NCBI GenBank assembly: GCA_002375495.1
Contig: DFLU01000012.1
Coordinates: forward strand, 686,269-750,268
Length of the DNA stretch: 64,000 bases
DNA from: Flavobacteriaceae bacterium UBA3611
GTDB lineage: Bacteria; Bacteroidota; Bacteroidia; Flavobacteriales; Flavobacteriaceae
Direction: 5' to 3'
Shown: piece by piece, positions 1-8,583 of the stretch
How the letters are laid out: the number at the start of each line of letters is the position of its first letter
Position numbering within the stretch: the stretch's first letter is position 1
Translations under genes and position numbers: made by a program
The notes under the pieces: model-generated
Database searches by the model: none
Seen by the model: only the letters and a program-made list of their open reading frames with translations
Told to the model about the DNA's origin: nothing

Positions 1-115
1 TTTGGAAAAAGATGTCGGTTTATAATGAATCATTTATGTTTAATAGAGTTATTTAAAAATTAAACAAAATTTAACGTAAGAATCATTCTATTTAGTAATA
101 AAACGGCGCTCAATG

Positions 116-147
116 TTTGCCGAAACGCCTTCTGTGCTGTATTTTTG
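116..147 (+). promoter_or_regulatory. Bacteroidota-type promoter of the sdh operon
   Basis: TTTG at 116-119 and TATTTTTG at 140-147 are separated by 20 bases and match the known Bacteroidota -33/-7 pattern (TTTG, TAnnTTTG). It lies about 30 bases before the sdhC start at 177. It also shows that the in-frame ATG at 117 is inside the promoter and cannot be the start codon. Confidence 0.7.
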
Positions 148-176
148 TAACTCAAAATTTTGAAAACACAACCATA

Positions 177-869
177 ATGGGAATCATATCCTCTTCCATC
201 GCCCGTAAAGTTGCCATGGCACTATCGGGCTTGTTCTTAGTTTTCTTTTTAGGACAACATTTTACCATTAACCTAACCTCGGTAATCGATCCTGATACCT
301 TTAACGAATGGTCCCATTTTATGGGAACCAATATCTTGGTTCAGGCAGTATTACAACCAATTTTGATATTTGGGGTAATATTCCATTTTATCATGGGTTT
401 TATTCTAGAAATTCGAAACCGAAATGCACGCGCCGTCAAGTACAATTCGTTTAAGGGAAACACAAACTCGACTTGGGCTTCTCGTAACATGATTATTTCT
501 GGATTGGTGATTTTAGCCTTTTTAGGATTACATTTTTACGATTTCTGGGCGCCTGAGATGAATATCAAGTATTTTAAAGGTGACATGAGCGGTTTATTAG
601 ACCCAGACAACGTTAATAGTGGGTTCCGTTACTACGAAGAATTGGTGCACAAGTTTGAAAGCCCAATCCGTGTTGGGATTTATTGTTTGTCTTTTATCTT
701 GTTGGCAGTTCACTTGTGGCACGGATTTGCGTCGTCTTTCCAAAGTGTAGGCTTCAACAACAAGTATTCAAAAGCACTTACGAAGTTTGCAAAAGTGTAT
801 GCAATTGTGATTCCACTCGGTTTCATCTTTATCGCCTTATACCTTCATTTAAATCAACTTCCACATTAA
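177..869 (+). CDS. sdhC: Succinate dehydrogenase cytochrome b subunit
   Basis: This is the membrane anchor of respiratory complex II. It carries haem b and passes electrons from the iron-sulfur subunit to menaquinone in the inner membrane. The 230-residue product has about five hydrophobic segments and histidines in the helices (GQHF near the N-terminus, HFIMGF, LHFYDF, HLWHGF), as expected for the single-polypeptide di-haem type of Bacillus and Bacteroidota. The start at ATG 177 (MGIISSSIARK) is preferred over an in-frame ATG at 117, which falls inside the promoter. It heads the operon; sdhA begins 13 bases after its stop. No separate sdhD is present, which fits this type. Confidence 0.93.
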   Translation: MGIISSSIARKVAMALSGLFLVFFLGQHFTINLTSVIDPDTFNEWSHFMGTNILVQAVLQPILIFGVIFHFIMGFILEIRNRNARAVKYNSFKGNTNSTWASRNMIISGLVILAFLGLHFYDFWAPEMNIKYFKGDMSGLLDPDNVNSGFRYYEELVHKFESPIRVGIYCLSFILLAVHLWHGFASSFQSVGFNNKYSKALTKFAKVYAIVIPLGFIFIALYLHLNQLPH

Positions 870-882
870 AACCATTTCTGCT

Positions 883-2898
883 ATGTCAATATTAGATGCT
901 AAAATACCTGAAGGACCCTTAGCCGAAAAGTGGACCAATCATAAAAACTCAATTAATCTAGTTAATCCGGCCAACAAACGAAACATCGATGTGATCGTTA
1001 TTGGTACAGGGCTGGCTGGGGGGAGCGCTGCTGCTACCTTGGCAGAATTGGGTTATAACGTAAAAACATTTTGTTACCAAGATTCGCCAAGACGCGCGCA
1101 TTCAATCGCGGCACAAGGTGGAATAAACGCAGCAAAAAATTATCAAGGTGATGGCGACAGCAATTACCGTTTGTTTTACGATACTGTAAAAGGAGGCGAT
1201 TACCGCTCTCGGGAAGCGAATGTTTATCGTCTGGCTGAAGTTTCAGCAAATATCATCGACCAATGTGTTGCACAGGGAGTGCCATTTGCCCGTGAATACG
1301 GAGGCTTGCTTGACAACCGTTCGTTTGGAGGTGTGTTGGTATCTCGAACTTTTTATGCGAAAGGACAAACCGGGCAACAATTATTGTTGGGAGCTTATTC
1401 GGCCATGAACCGCCAAATAAACCGTGGTAAGATTAAAGCATACAATCGCCATGAGATGTTAGACATCGTTAAGGTAGATGGCAAGGCAAGAGGAATTATT
1501 GCCAGAAATTTGGTGACTGGAGAAATAGAAAGACACAGTGCTCATGCCGTTGTCTTAGCTTCCGGAGGCTACGGAAATGTATTCTTCCTTTCTACCAATG
1601 CCATGGGAAGTAACGTTACAGCTGCTTGGAAAGCACACCGTAGAGGCGCATTTTTTGCAAATCCGTGTTATACACAAATCCACCCAACCTGTATTCCAGT
1701 TTCAGGAGAACACCAATCTAAATTAACGTTGATGTCTGAAAGTCTTCGAAATGACGGACGTATCTGGGTTCCGAAGAAAAAAGAAGATGCAGAGGCCATT
1801 AGAGCCGGGAAATTGAAACCTACAGATTTAAAAGAAGAAGATAGAGACTATTACCTAGAGCGCAGATATCCAGCCTTTGGTAATTTAGTGCCTCGAGACG
1901 TGGCTTCAAGAGCTGCAAAAGAGCGTTGCGACGCCGGATTTGGAGTGAATAAAACAGGGGAAGCAGTTTACCTTGATTTTAAAAGTGCCATTCAGCGCTA
2001 CGGAAAGGAAGAAGCCTTAATTCAGGGGAATAAAAACCCAACTGACGCTGAGGTATATGAATTAGGAGCAAAAGTAGTTGAGAACAAGTACGGGAACTTA
2101 TTTCAGATGTACGAGAAAATCGTAGACCAGAATCCGTATAAAACTCCGATGATGATTTATCCTGCCGTGCATTATACCATGGGAGGTATTTGGGTAGATT
2201 ACAACTTAATGACCACCGTTGAAGGTCTATATGCCACGGGAGAAGCTAATTTTAGCGACCATGGCGCCAATAGGTTAGGAGCCAGCGCATTGATGCAAGG
2301 TTTGGCAGACGGATATTTCGTATTGCCGTATACCATTGGTGATTATCTTTCAAAAGACATTCGAACGGGGCCAATACCTACAGACACGAAAGAATTTGAA
2401 GCGGTTGAAAAAGACGTTAGAGACCGTATCCATAAATTGATGAGCGGTTCTGGAAAGCACTCGGTAGACTATTTCCACAAGAAACTCGGAAAGATTATGT
2501 GGAACAAATGTGGAATGTCACGTAATGCAAAAGATTTACAAGAGGCAATCACCGAGATTGCTGAATTGCGCAAAGAATTTTGGGCCGATGTGAAAATTCC
2601 AGGAACGGCAGATGGGCTTAACCAAGAACTCGAAAAGGCCGGACGTGTGGCCGATTTCCTAGAATTGGGAGAGTTATTTGCCAAGGATGCATTGCACAGA
2701 AATGAATCGGCTGGAGGGCACTACCGCGAAGAAAGTGTAGAAGAGAGTGGTGAGCAAAAGGGAGAAGCCTTACGCGATGATGAGAACTTTAAATATGTAG
2801 CTGCCTGGGAGTACAAAGGAGAACCGAAAGATGCGGTGTTGCATAAAGAAGAGTTGATTTTTGAAAATATTGAGCTTAAGACGCGTTCTTATAAGTGA
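883..2898 (+). CDS. sdhA: Succinate dehydrogenase flavoprotein subunit
   Basis: The catalytic subunit of complex II oxidises succinate to fumarate using covalently bound FAD. The 671-residue product has the Rossmann dinucleotide motif VIVIGTGLAGG near residue 38, the HSIAAQGGINAA segment that normally carries the FAD-linking histidine, the HPTCIP active-site stretch, and the C-terminal GEANFSDHGANRLGASAL signature. The length is normal for the Bacillus/Bacteroidota type, which is longer than E. coli SdhA. The stop codon is followed after one base by the ATG of an unrelated gene (2900), so sdhA and sdhB are not adjacent as they usually are. Confidence 0.97.
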   Translation: MSILDAKIPEGPLAEKWTNHKNSINLVNPANKRNIDVIVIGTGLAGGSAAATLAELGYNVKTFCYQDSPRRAHSIAAQGGINAAKNYQGDGDSNYRLFYDTVKGGDYRSREANVYRLAEVSANIIDQCVAQGVPFAREYGGLLDNRSFGGVLVSRTFYAKGQTGQQLLLGAYSAMNRQINRGKIKAYNRHEMLDIVKVDGKARGIIARNLVTGEIERHSAHAVVLASGGYGNVFFLSTNAMGSNVTAAWKAHRRGAFFANPCYTQIHPTCIPVSGEHQSKLTLMSESLRNDGRIWVPKKKEDAEAIRAGKLKPTDLKEEDRDYYLERRYPAFGNLVPRDVASRAAKERCDAGFGVNKTGEAVYLDFKSAIQRYGKEEALIQGNKNPTDAEVYELGAKVVENKYGNLFQMYEKIVDQNPYKTPMMIYPAVHYTMGGIWVDYNLMTTVEGLYATGEANFSDHGANRLGASALMQGLADGYFVLPYTIGDYLSKDIRTGPIPTDTKEFEAVEKDVRDRIHKLMSGSGKHSVDYFHKKLGKIMWNKCGMSRNAKDLQEAITEIAELRKEFWADVKIPGTADGLNQELEKAGRVADFLELGELFAKDALHRNESAGGHYREESVEESGEQKGEALRDDENFKYVAAWEYKGEPKDAVLHKEELIFENIELKTRSYK

Positions 2899-2899
2899 T

Positions 2900-3646
2900 A
2901 TGGAAAAAGTTTTTATAGCTTACTTTGATTTACTTGGATTTAAGCAATTTCTTTTAAACAATACAGAATATGTTCTTTCTTATCGCTCGGGTCATATTCT
3001 TAGGGACATCGAAAATGCATTAAGTCAAGGTGCAATGAAACCTAGAAGACCAGGGGAAGTTATTGCGGATAGAAAGGATAATAATATAAATTGTTTAAAT
3101 GTTTCGGACACGGTTATTTTCTATACTAAAGATAGCTCTAAAGAAAGTTTTGAAGAGTTTATGAAGGTTATTTTTCGATTTAATTGGACAATGAATTTTC
3201 ATAATTTTCCAGTAAGGGGGTATGCGACTTATGATAATTTTGAGCTTATCCATGGTCAAGACTTGAATGACAATAATGCATATTATAGTGTTAATCTGAT
3301 GTATGGTAAAGGTTTGTATAAATCACATGATAAAACAGATCTTCAAGACTGGGCGGGATGTGCTATTGACAGTTCGATTGAATCAAAAGTTGAAAATGAA
3401 TTCGGAGGTGATAAATCTGTTATTTGGAAATATGCGAAAAAATATGACGTACCATATAAAAATCACACAATTTTTCAATATGCTTTAAAGTTCTCTGAGA
3501 CTGAGATTAGTGAGGAATTTTTTCAATCTAAAAAAGAAGGTTTAATAAGAGCTTTTAAAAATGATTATAAATCAATCACTGACGGAGTTCAAAGAAAACT
3601 TGATAATACATTGAGATTTTTAAAAACTCATATCGAGGCGAAATAA
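2900..3646 (+). CDS. Divergent nucleotidyl-cyclase-like protein inside the sdh operon
   Basis: I do not recognise a characterised family. The 248-residue product opens with IAYFDLLGFKQF (Asp10), which resembles the first metal-binding strand of class III adenylate/guanylate cyclases (F-x-D-x-x-G-F). NVSDTVIFY (Asp70) sits where the second metal Asp hairpin would be, and FPVRGYATYDNF (Arg106-Gly107) resembles the following strand with its R-x-G. The Asn/Arg pair used for the transition state in classical cyclases is not obvious, so activity is uncertain. The start at ATG 2900 gives a one-base gap after the sdhA stop, and sdhB starts 10 bases after its own stop, so it should be cotranscribed and translationally coupled. 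It is visibly richer in A+T than both neighbours, which suggests recent acquisition. The function is unknown; the cyclase fold is inferred from motifs only. Confidence 0.7.
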   Translation: MEKVFIAYFDLLGFKQFLLNNTEYVLSYRSGHILRDIENALSQGAMKPRRPGEVIADRKDNNINCLNVSDTVIFYTKDSSKESFEEFMKVIFRFNWTMNFHNFPVRGYATYDNFELIHGQDLNDNNAYYSVNLMYGKGLYKSHDKTDLQDWAGCAIDSSIESKVENEFGGDKSVIWKYAKKYDVPYKNHTIFQYALKFSETEISEEFFQSKKEGLIRAFKNDYKSITDGVQRKLDNTLRFLKTHIEAK

Positions 3647-3656
3647 TTATAAAACT

Positions 3657-4403
3657 ATGAAGTTAACTTTAAAAATATGGCGCCAAGCCAACGCACAAGC
3701 AAAAGGACAAATGGTGACCTACCCAATTGATGGTGTAGAAGAGGATATGTCTTTCTTAGAAATGCTAGACGTGTTAAACGAAGACTTGATCAATAAAGGA
3801 GAAGAACCTGTAGTTTTCGATCATGACTGTAGAGAAGGTATCTGCGGAAGTTGTTCCTTGCAAATCAATGGTGAGCCCCACGGTCCCGATCGTTTGGTGA
3901 CAACCTGCCAATTGCACATGCGTATGTTTAATGACGGTGATACCATAGTTATTGAACCATTTAGAGCAACTGCGTTTCCAGTGATTAAAGACTTAATGGT
4001 AGACCGAAGTTCATTTGATCGTATCCAACAGGCAGGTGGGTATATTTCAGTGAATACTTCAGGAAATACGATTGACGCCAATGCCATCCCTGTTGAAAAG
4101 GAAAATGCAGACGATGCGTTTTATGCGGCCACTTGTATTGGTTGTGGAGCCTGCGTAGCGGCCTGTAAAAATGCCAGCGCAATGCTGTTTACTTCAGCAA
4201 AGGTGAGCCAATATGCTTTGTTACCCCAAGGTGAAGTGGAAGCCGCAACCCGTGTGCTTAACATGGTAGAACAAATGGACAAGGAAGGCTTCGGAAATTG
4301 TACAAATACCGGAGCTTGTGAAGTAGAATGCCCGAAAGGGATTTCATTAGAGAATATAGCCCGAATGAATAGGGAATATTTGGCTGCTTCGCTAAAGGGA
4401 TAA
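3657..4403 (+). CDS. sdhB: Succinate dehydrogenase iron-sulfur subunit
   Basis: The electron-transfer subunit of complex II carries electrons from FAD to the cytochrome b subunit. The 248-residue product has the plant-type 2Fe-2S ligands (CREGICGSCSLQ followed by a distal Cys in TTCQLH). It also has two ferredoxin-type cysteine clusters (CIGCGACVAACKNA and CTNTGACEVECPKGI) for the 4Fe-4S and 3Fe-4S centres. It is the last gene of the sdh operon. A hairpin lies about 22 bases after the stop. It is separated from sdhA by the cyclase-like gene at 2900-3646. Confidence 0.96.
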   Translation: MKLTLKIWRQANAQAKGQMVTYPIDGVEEDMSFLEMLDVLNEDLINKGEEPVVFDHDCREGICGSCSLQINGEPHGPDRLVTTCQLHMRMFNDGDTIVIEPFRATAFPVIKDLMVDRSSFDRIQQAGGYISVNTSGNTIDANAIPVEKENADDAFYAATCIGCGACVAACKNASAMLFTSAKVSQYALLPQGEVEAATRVLNMVEQMDKEGFGNCTNTGACEVECPKGISLENIARMNREYLAASLKG

Positions 4404-4425
4404 CCATAAATAACAAGATTTTAAG

Positions 4426-4454
4426 AATCCCAGTCTTTTTTGAAGGCTGGGATT
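4426..4454 (+). terminator. Hairpin at the end of the sdh operon
   Basis: AATCCCAGTC (4426-4435) pairs with GGCTGGGATT (4445-4454) with one G-U pair. The T-run is in the loop and only a weak T-rich stretch follows. It probably ends sdh transcription. It overlaps the 5' end of the longest reading frame of the next gene, which argues for a later start there. Confidence 0.55.
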
Positions 4455-4469
4455 TCGTATTTTAATAAC

Positions 4470-4958
4470 GTGATTGAATACGACAAACACGGAAATATTA
4501 AAGTGCCACGTTTCGAGGAGTCTGCCGGGTTTTATACCACGAAAAAGCGGTCGCGTATCATGGGGAAAATTCGCTCCAAAAATACCAAGCCAGAGCTGCT
4601 TTTCCGAAGAGCACTTTGGGCAAAAGGAGTTCGATATCGTGTAAACAACAAGAAATTACCTGGTACCCCAGATATTTCCATACAAAAATACAACTTGGCC
4701 ATTTTTATTGATGGGGAATTTTGGCACGGATACAATTGGGATGTCACTAAGAAACGCTTAAAGACAAACCGCGAATTTTGGATTCCGAAGATTGAACGCA
4801 ACATGCAGAAAGATGCGCAAGTAAATCAGCAGCTTACAGATTTGGGGTTTACTGTATTCCGTTTTTGGGAAGGCGAAATAAAAAAGAATTTGACCAAATG
4901 TGTAGACGATGTGGTAGGATATATTAACTCGTATCCTTTTTTTAAAGAATTTAAATAG
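4470..4958 (+). CDS. Very short patch repair (Vsr-type) endonuclease
   Basis: This family nicks DNA next to T:G mismatches made by deamination of 5-methylcytosine. The 162-residue product has RSRIMGKIRSKNTKPE (typical N-terminal helix), LPGTPDIS with the catalytic Asp, FIDGEFWHGY with the catalytic His, and KIERNMQKD. The Cys/His zinc ligands of E. coli Vsr around FWH are not conserved (GEFWHGYNW). No cytosine methyltransferase lies nearby, unlike in enteric dcm-vsr. The start is set at GTG 4470; a longer frame begins at TTG 4440 but that lies inside the sdh terminator hairpin. Whether it acts in mismatch repair or another nicking role cannot be told from sequence. Confidence 0.82.
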   Translation: MIEYDKHGNIKVPRFEESAGFYTTKKRSRIMGKIRSKNTKPELLFRRALWAKGVRYRVNNKKLPGTPDISIQKYNLAIFIDGEFWHGYNWDVTKKRLKTNREFWIPKIERNMQKDAQVNQQLTDLGFTVFRFWEGEIKKNLTKCVDDVVGYINSYPFFKEFK

Positions 4959-7179
4959 CTTTAAGTGTTTTGTCAGCAACTACAGTACCCGCTAAATTCT
5001 TTGCAATGGTCTGTCTAAATTTGGTAACATCGTACGGTTTTACAATAATATCATTCATCCCGCAATCGAAAATACGATAGCGAATCTCATCTACTTCTAC
5101 CGCAGTAAGCGCAATAATTGGAATGTGCTTATTGAATGTTCGAATCTCTTTTGTGGCGTCAATACCATTTTTTACAGGCATGTTGATATCCATTAAAATT
5201 AGTTCGTAATCGTTTTTTTGAACCATTTCAACAGCGACCTCGCCATTTTCAGCAATTTCGCAAATTACACCTTCCTTTTCTAGAATTTTCTTTGTGACTG
5301 TCTGGTTGATCCTGTTGTCTTCAACAATCAATATTTTTTTAGCATCTAAAAGATTGGTATCTATCATAGGGGCAATCTCCTGTTGCGAAGTTTGTTGCAA
5401 TACGTCAAACAATAGATTAAAAGAAAAAGTACTGCCCTTGCCTGGTTCACTGACCACGCTAATCTCTGAATTGGACTGATCTAATAATTTTTTTACAATA
5501 GGAAGACCCAAGCCTGTACCTTGATAATTTTGTGTTGCAGTTTCAAATTGCGAAAATTCATTAAAAATGCTTTCTAGCTTGTTTTTGGCAATCCCTACAC
5601 CCGTATCACGAACCACAAACTTAATTAAGGCGGTCTGTTCGCTAGCATTTACAATCTTTGCATCTACATAAATACTTCCATTTTCAGTGAATTTGCAGGC
5701 ATTTCCTAGTAAATTCATCAGCACTTGCGATAAACGAACCGAACTTCCTTTTAACAATATTGGTATTTCTGGGTCTATAGAAACAATAATATCATTTTTA
5801 TGTTGTAACCGCATGTACTCGAAAGATGAGACGATTGTATTTATAAGTTCCCTTAAATTGAAAGCACTTGCATCGTCGGTGTACGCCTGATTGTCAATTT
5901 TATTCATTTGAAGCACATCGTTGATGAGCGCTAAAAGGTAATCTGCCGAAAATTTTAAAGATTTTAAATCTTTTTCGTGCTTTTTTAATTCCTTGTTCTC
6001 CATTAAAATGGTGCTCAGGCCAATCACTCCATAAAGAGGCGTTCTTAATTCATGGCTCACGGTAGAAAAGAATTTGGCTTTTGCTTTGGCCAATTTGTCA
6101 CTTTCCTGTTTGGCACGTAGGTATTCCTTGTTTTTTAGCTGTAACTCGCGTACAAGTCGTTTGCGCCGTCTGTAGGCATAAAATAAATACACCGTAAAGA
6201 AGAGTCCGAGGGCCGAAAAAATCCATAGAAATTTGTTGGTTCTGCTCTTGGTTTTCATAAGTTCGGCCTGCAATTCATTTTTTTGTTGGGCAGCTTCTAC
6301 GGTTTTTTGGTATTCGGCAATTTGGAATTTAGAGGTAACATTATTTGCGGCAGCAGATTTTTCAATTTCGCGGTTGGCAATAAGGTATTCTTCGTATTTT
6401 TTACGAGCTTCAAAAGCTGCTACATATTCACCCTTGGCATAGAGCACGTCACTATAACCTAGATAGGCAACCTCAAGTTCAGAAGAGAGCGCCTCTTTTT
6501 CTCCAATTGCTATGGCTTTGGTATAAGCTTTTTCGGCTTTATCATATTCCTTCTTGTATGTATAAAATGTGCCAAACAAGTTCTCAATACCTGCTTCAAA
6601 TAGTAGGCTGTTTACTTTTTTTCTGAATTGATCTGCCTTTATCAAATAAAAGAGCCCATCCTTGTATTTTTCTGCATCAAAAGCTGTAATTACCGTATTA
6701 TAGTAGGCTTTAGCTAAACTTAAGGAATCGTTGATTTTTTTAAATTTTTCAATCGATTTTTTATGATATCGCATTGCCCGCTTATAGCCGTTCTCTTCAT
6801 AAGAATACAGATTAGCCAAATCCATATAGGTAATCGCAATGGCGGTGTCATTTTTAGATTCCATCGCGTAGCGTTCCGATTTCACGAAATTTGTTTTCGC
6901 CATTTCCATGTTGTCTAGCGCCATGAAATCGTATCCTAAAAATCTATACCCTTTGTGTATGAGTGCTGGATCATCTATCTCGAAGGCCGTATTCAGGATT
7001 TGAACATTTACCTCCATCGACTTTTTATAATTACCCAAATTGTAGTAAGTTTCAGAAGAATCTACAAGTTGTTTAAATTTCAGGCGTGTAGCATCACTTG
7101 CACTATCCTGTTGGGCAAAAATGCCAAGTGCGCACAATTGCGAACATATCGCAAAGAAGAAAAGAAGTAGTTTCTTCAT
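4951..7179 (-). CDS. Hybrid histidine kinase with TPR sensor and receiver domain
   Basis: The 742-residue product is probably an envelope-anchored sensor. In order: a signal peptide (MKKLLLFFFAIC), a periplasmic TPR-like helical region at about residues 35-290, a coiled coil, one membrane helix near 317-337, and a HisKA domain with phospho-acceptor His376 in SHELRTP. Then come an HATPase domain (NLLGNACKFTENG, DTGVGI, GTGLGLPIV) and a C-terminal receiver with Asp664 in LMDINMP. The ATG at 7179 is chosen because it creates the signal peptide; the frame is open further upstream but without one. It is divergent from the aminotransferase gene at 7289. Its 3' end overlaps the Vsr-type gene tail to tail by 8 bases. 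The ligand and output partner are unknown. Confidence 0.88.
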   Translation of the reverse strand: MKKLLLFFFAICSQLCALGIFAQQDSASDATRLKFKQLVDSSETYYNLGNYKKSMEVNVQILNTAFEIDDPALIHKGYRFLGYDFMALDNMEMAKTNFVKSERYAMESKNDTAIAITYMDLANLYSYEENGYKRAMRYHKKSIEKFKKINDSLSLAKAYYNTVITAFDAEKYKDGLFYLIKADQFRKKVNSLLFEAGIENLFGTFYTYKKEYDKAEKAYTKAIAIGEKEALSSELEVAYLGYSDVLYAKGEYVAAFEARKKYEEYLIANREIEKSAAANNVTSKFQIAEYQKTVEAAQQKNELQAELMKTKSRTNKFLWIFSALGLFFTVYLFYAYRRRKRLVRELQLKNKEYLRAKQESDKLAKAKAKFFSTVSHELRTPLYGVIGLSTILMENKELKKHEKDLKSLKFSADYLLALINDVLQMNKIDNQAYTDDASAFNLRELINTIVSSFEYMRLQHKNDIIVSIDPEIPILLKGSSVRLSQVLMNLLGNACKFTENGSIYVDAKIVNASEQTALIKFVVRDTGVGIAKNKLESIFNEFSQFETATQNYQGTGLGLPIVKKLLDQSNSEISVVSEPGKGSTFSFNLLFDVLQQTSQQEIAPMIDTNLLDAKKILIVEDNRINQTVTKKILEKEGVICEIAENGEVAVEMVQKNDYELILMDINMPVKNGIDATKEIRTFNKHIPIIALTAVEVDEIRYRIFDCGMNDIIVKPYDVTKFRQTIAKNLAGTVVADKTLKAI

Positions 7180-7288
7180 TAATTTAAGTAGGTTTGGGAG
7201 GCGCAAGATACTAATTTGCTGCCATATACTAAATTTTTCGTCCAGACTCTTCTGGATTAGACTGTTACAACGAATATTTATAGATTTT

Positions 7289-8431
7289 ATGATAACGAGT
7301 AAATTACCAAATATTTCAAATTCAATTTTTAGCGTGATGAGCAAATTAGCTGCTGAAACAGACGCTATTAATCTATCACAAGGGTTCCCCAATTTTGAAA
7401 GTGACCCCATTCTTATAAACTTGGTTTCGCAAGCCATGAAAGAGGGGCATAACCAATATGCGCCTATGCCAGGCGATTTCGGGTTGCGGGAGCAAATTTC
7501 AAAAAAAATACATCGGCTCCATCAGCATGCTTATCAGCCAGAGACAGAAATTGTAATCACAGCCGGTGCGACCCAAGCTATTTTCACAGCGATTGCAGCC
7601 ACCATACAAGTTGGAGATGAAGTGGTGATATTCACACCTGCATACGATTGCTATGCGCCTGCAGTGCAGCTGTTTGGAGGAAAAACGGTGCCAATTCAAT
7701 TACAAGCGCCCACCTATCAACCAGATTGGGATCTCGTTCGCTCAAAAATAACTGACAAGACCAAAATGATTATTGTAAACAGTCCGCACAACCCAAGTGG
7801 TATGCTCTTTACGGAAGAAGATATGCTATCACTGCAATCGATTGTCGAAACAAACAATCTTTTGGTAATCAGTGATGAGGTGTACGAACACATCATTTTT
7901 GATGGAGAAATACACCAAAGTGCGGCACGATTTGAAGCATTGCGACAGCGTACTTTTATTACAGCCTCTTTTGGTAAAACCTTTCATAACACTGGATGGA
8001 AAATGGGCTATTGTGCGGCCCCTAAATTGTTGATGGAGGAGTTTAAAAAGATACACCAATATGTGGTATTTTGTGTAAACCATCCCATTCAAAAAGCATT
8101 GGCTACCTATCTTCAGGAGCCATCGCACTATCTTGATCTAGCAGGCTTTTATCAAAAAAAGAGGGATTTTTTTAACGGGCTGCTGAAAGATTCACGTTTC
8201 AAATTGATTCCTTCAAAAGGCACCTATTTTCAGTTGTTAGATTATTCAGAAATTACAGATGAAAATGACGTGTTATTTGCTAAGAGATTAACCAAAAATG
8301 AAGGTATTGCAACAATCCCAACTTCGGTATTTAACGCCAATAATGAAGACTTTAAACAACTTCGTGTCTGTTTTGCCAAAACTGATGAGACTTTAAAAAG
8401 CGCAGCAAAAATATTATGCAGTATCAAGTAA
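7289..8431 (+). CDS. PLP-dependent aminotransferase, methionine/glutamine type (YbdL-like)
   Basis: A class I/II fold-type I aminotransferase of 380 residues. NLSQGFPNFESDP near the N-terminus, NSPHNPSG in the middle and SFGKTFHNTGWK with PLP-binding Lys230 match the YbdL / kynurenine-aminotransferase / glutamine transaminase K group, which transaminates Met, Gln or aromatic amino acids with 2-oxo acids. The start at ATG 7289 is chosen because the upstream in-frame residues are not conserved-looking and overlap the divergent kinase promoter region. An omega-amidase-like gene at 11374 could complete the glutamine-transaminase/omega-amidase route of methionine salvage. The substrate is an inference. 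Confidence 0.88.
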   Translation: MITSKLPNISNSIFSVMSKLAAETDAINLSQGFPNFESDPILINLVSQAMKEGHNQYAPMPGDFGLREQISKKIHRLHQHAYQPETEIVITAGATQAIFTAIAATIQVGDEVVIFTPAYDCYAPAVQLFGGKTVPIQLQAPTYQPDWDLVRSKITDKTKMIIVNSPHNPSGMLFTEEDMLSLQSIVETNNLLVISDEVYEHIIFDGEIHQSAARFEALRQRTFITASFGKTFHNTGWKMGYCAAPKLLMEEFKKIHQYVVFCVNHPIQKALATYLQEPSHYLDLAGFYQKKRDFFNGLLKDSRFKLIPSKGTYFQLLDYSEITDENDVLFAKRLTKNEGIATIPTSVFNANNEDFKQLRVCFAKTDETLKSAAKILCSIK

Positions 8432-8583
8432 AATTATTTTAGAATAAACGAACTATCAATTTTAGCAATTATAAAATTAATACATCCAATAAGACTGCTC
8501 ACTTCTAAGTGGTTTTATTGGTATCTTTAAGGGCAATTACAAATTGATAAAAATAGAAGTCCAATACTATAAAATTTAATATT

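Noticed and set aside
117..176. N-terminal 20-codon extension of sdhC
   Set aside because: The ATG at 117 lies inside the -33/-7 promoter, and the extra residues lack similarity to SdhC proteins.
4951..4958. Overlap between the Vsr-type gene and the hybrid kinase gene as a sign of a frameshift
   Set aside because: The overlap is only at the convergent 3' ends and both reading frames end normally.
7180..7437. Upstream 86-codon extension of the hybrid kinase gene
   Set aside because: It would overlap the divergent aminotransferase gene and hide the signal peptide that begins at 7179.
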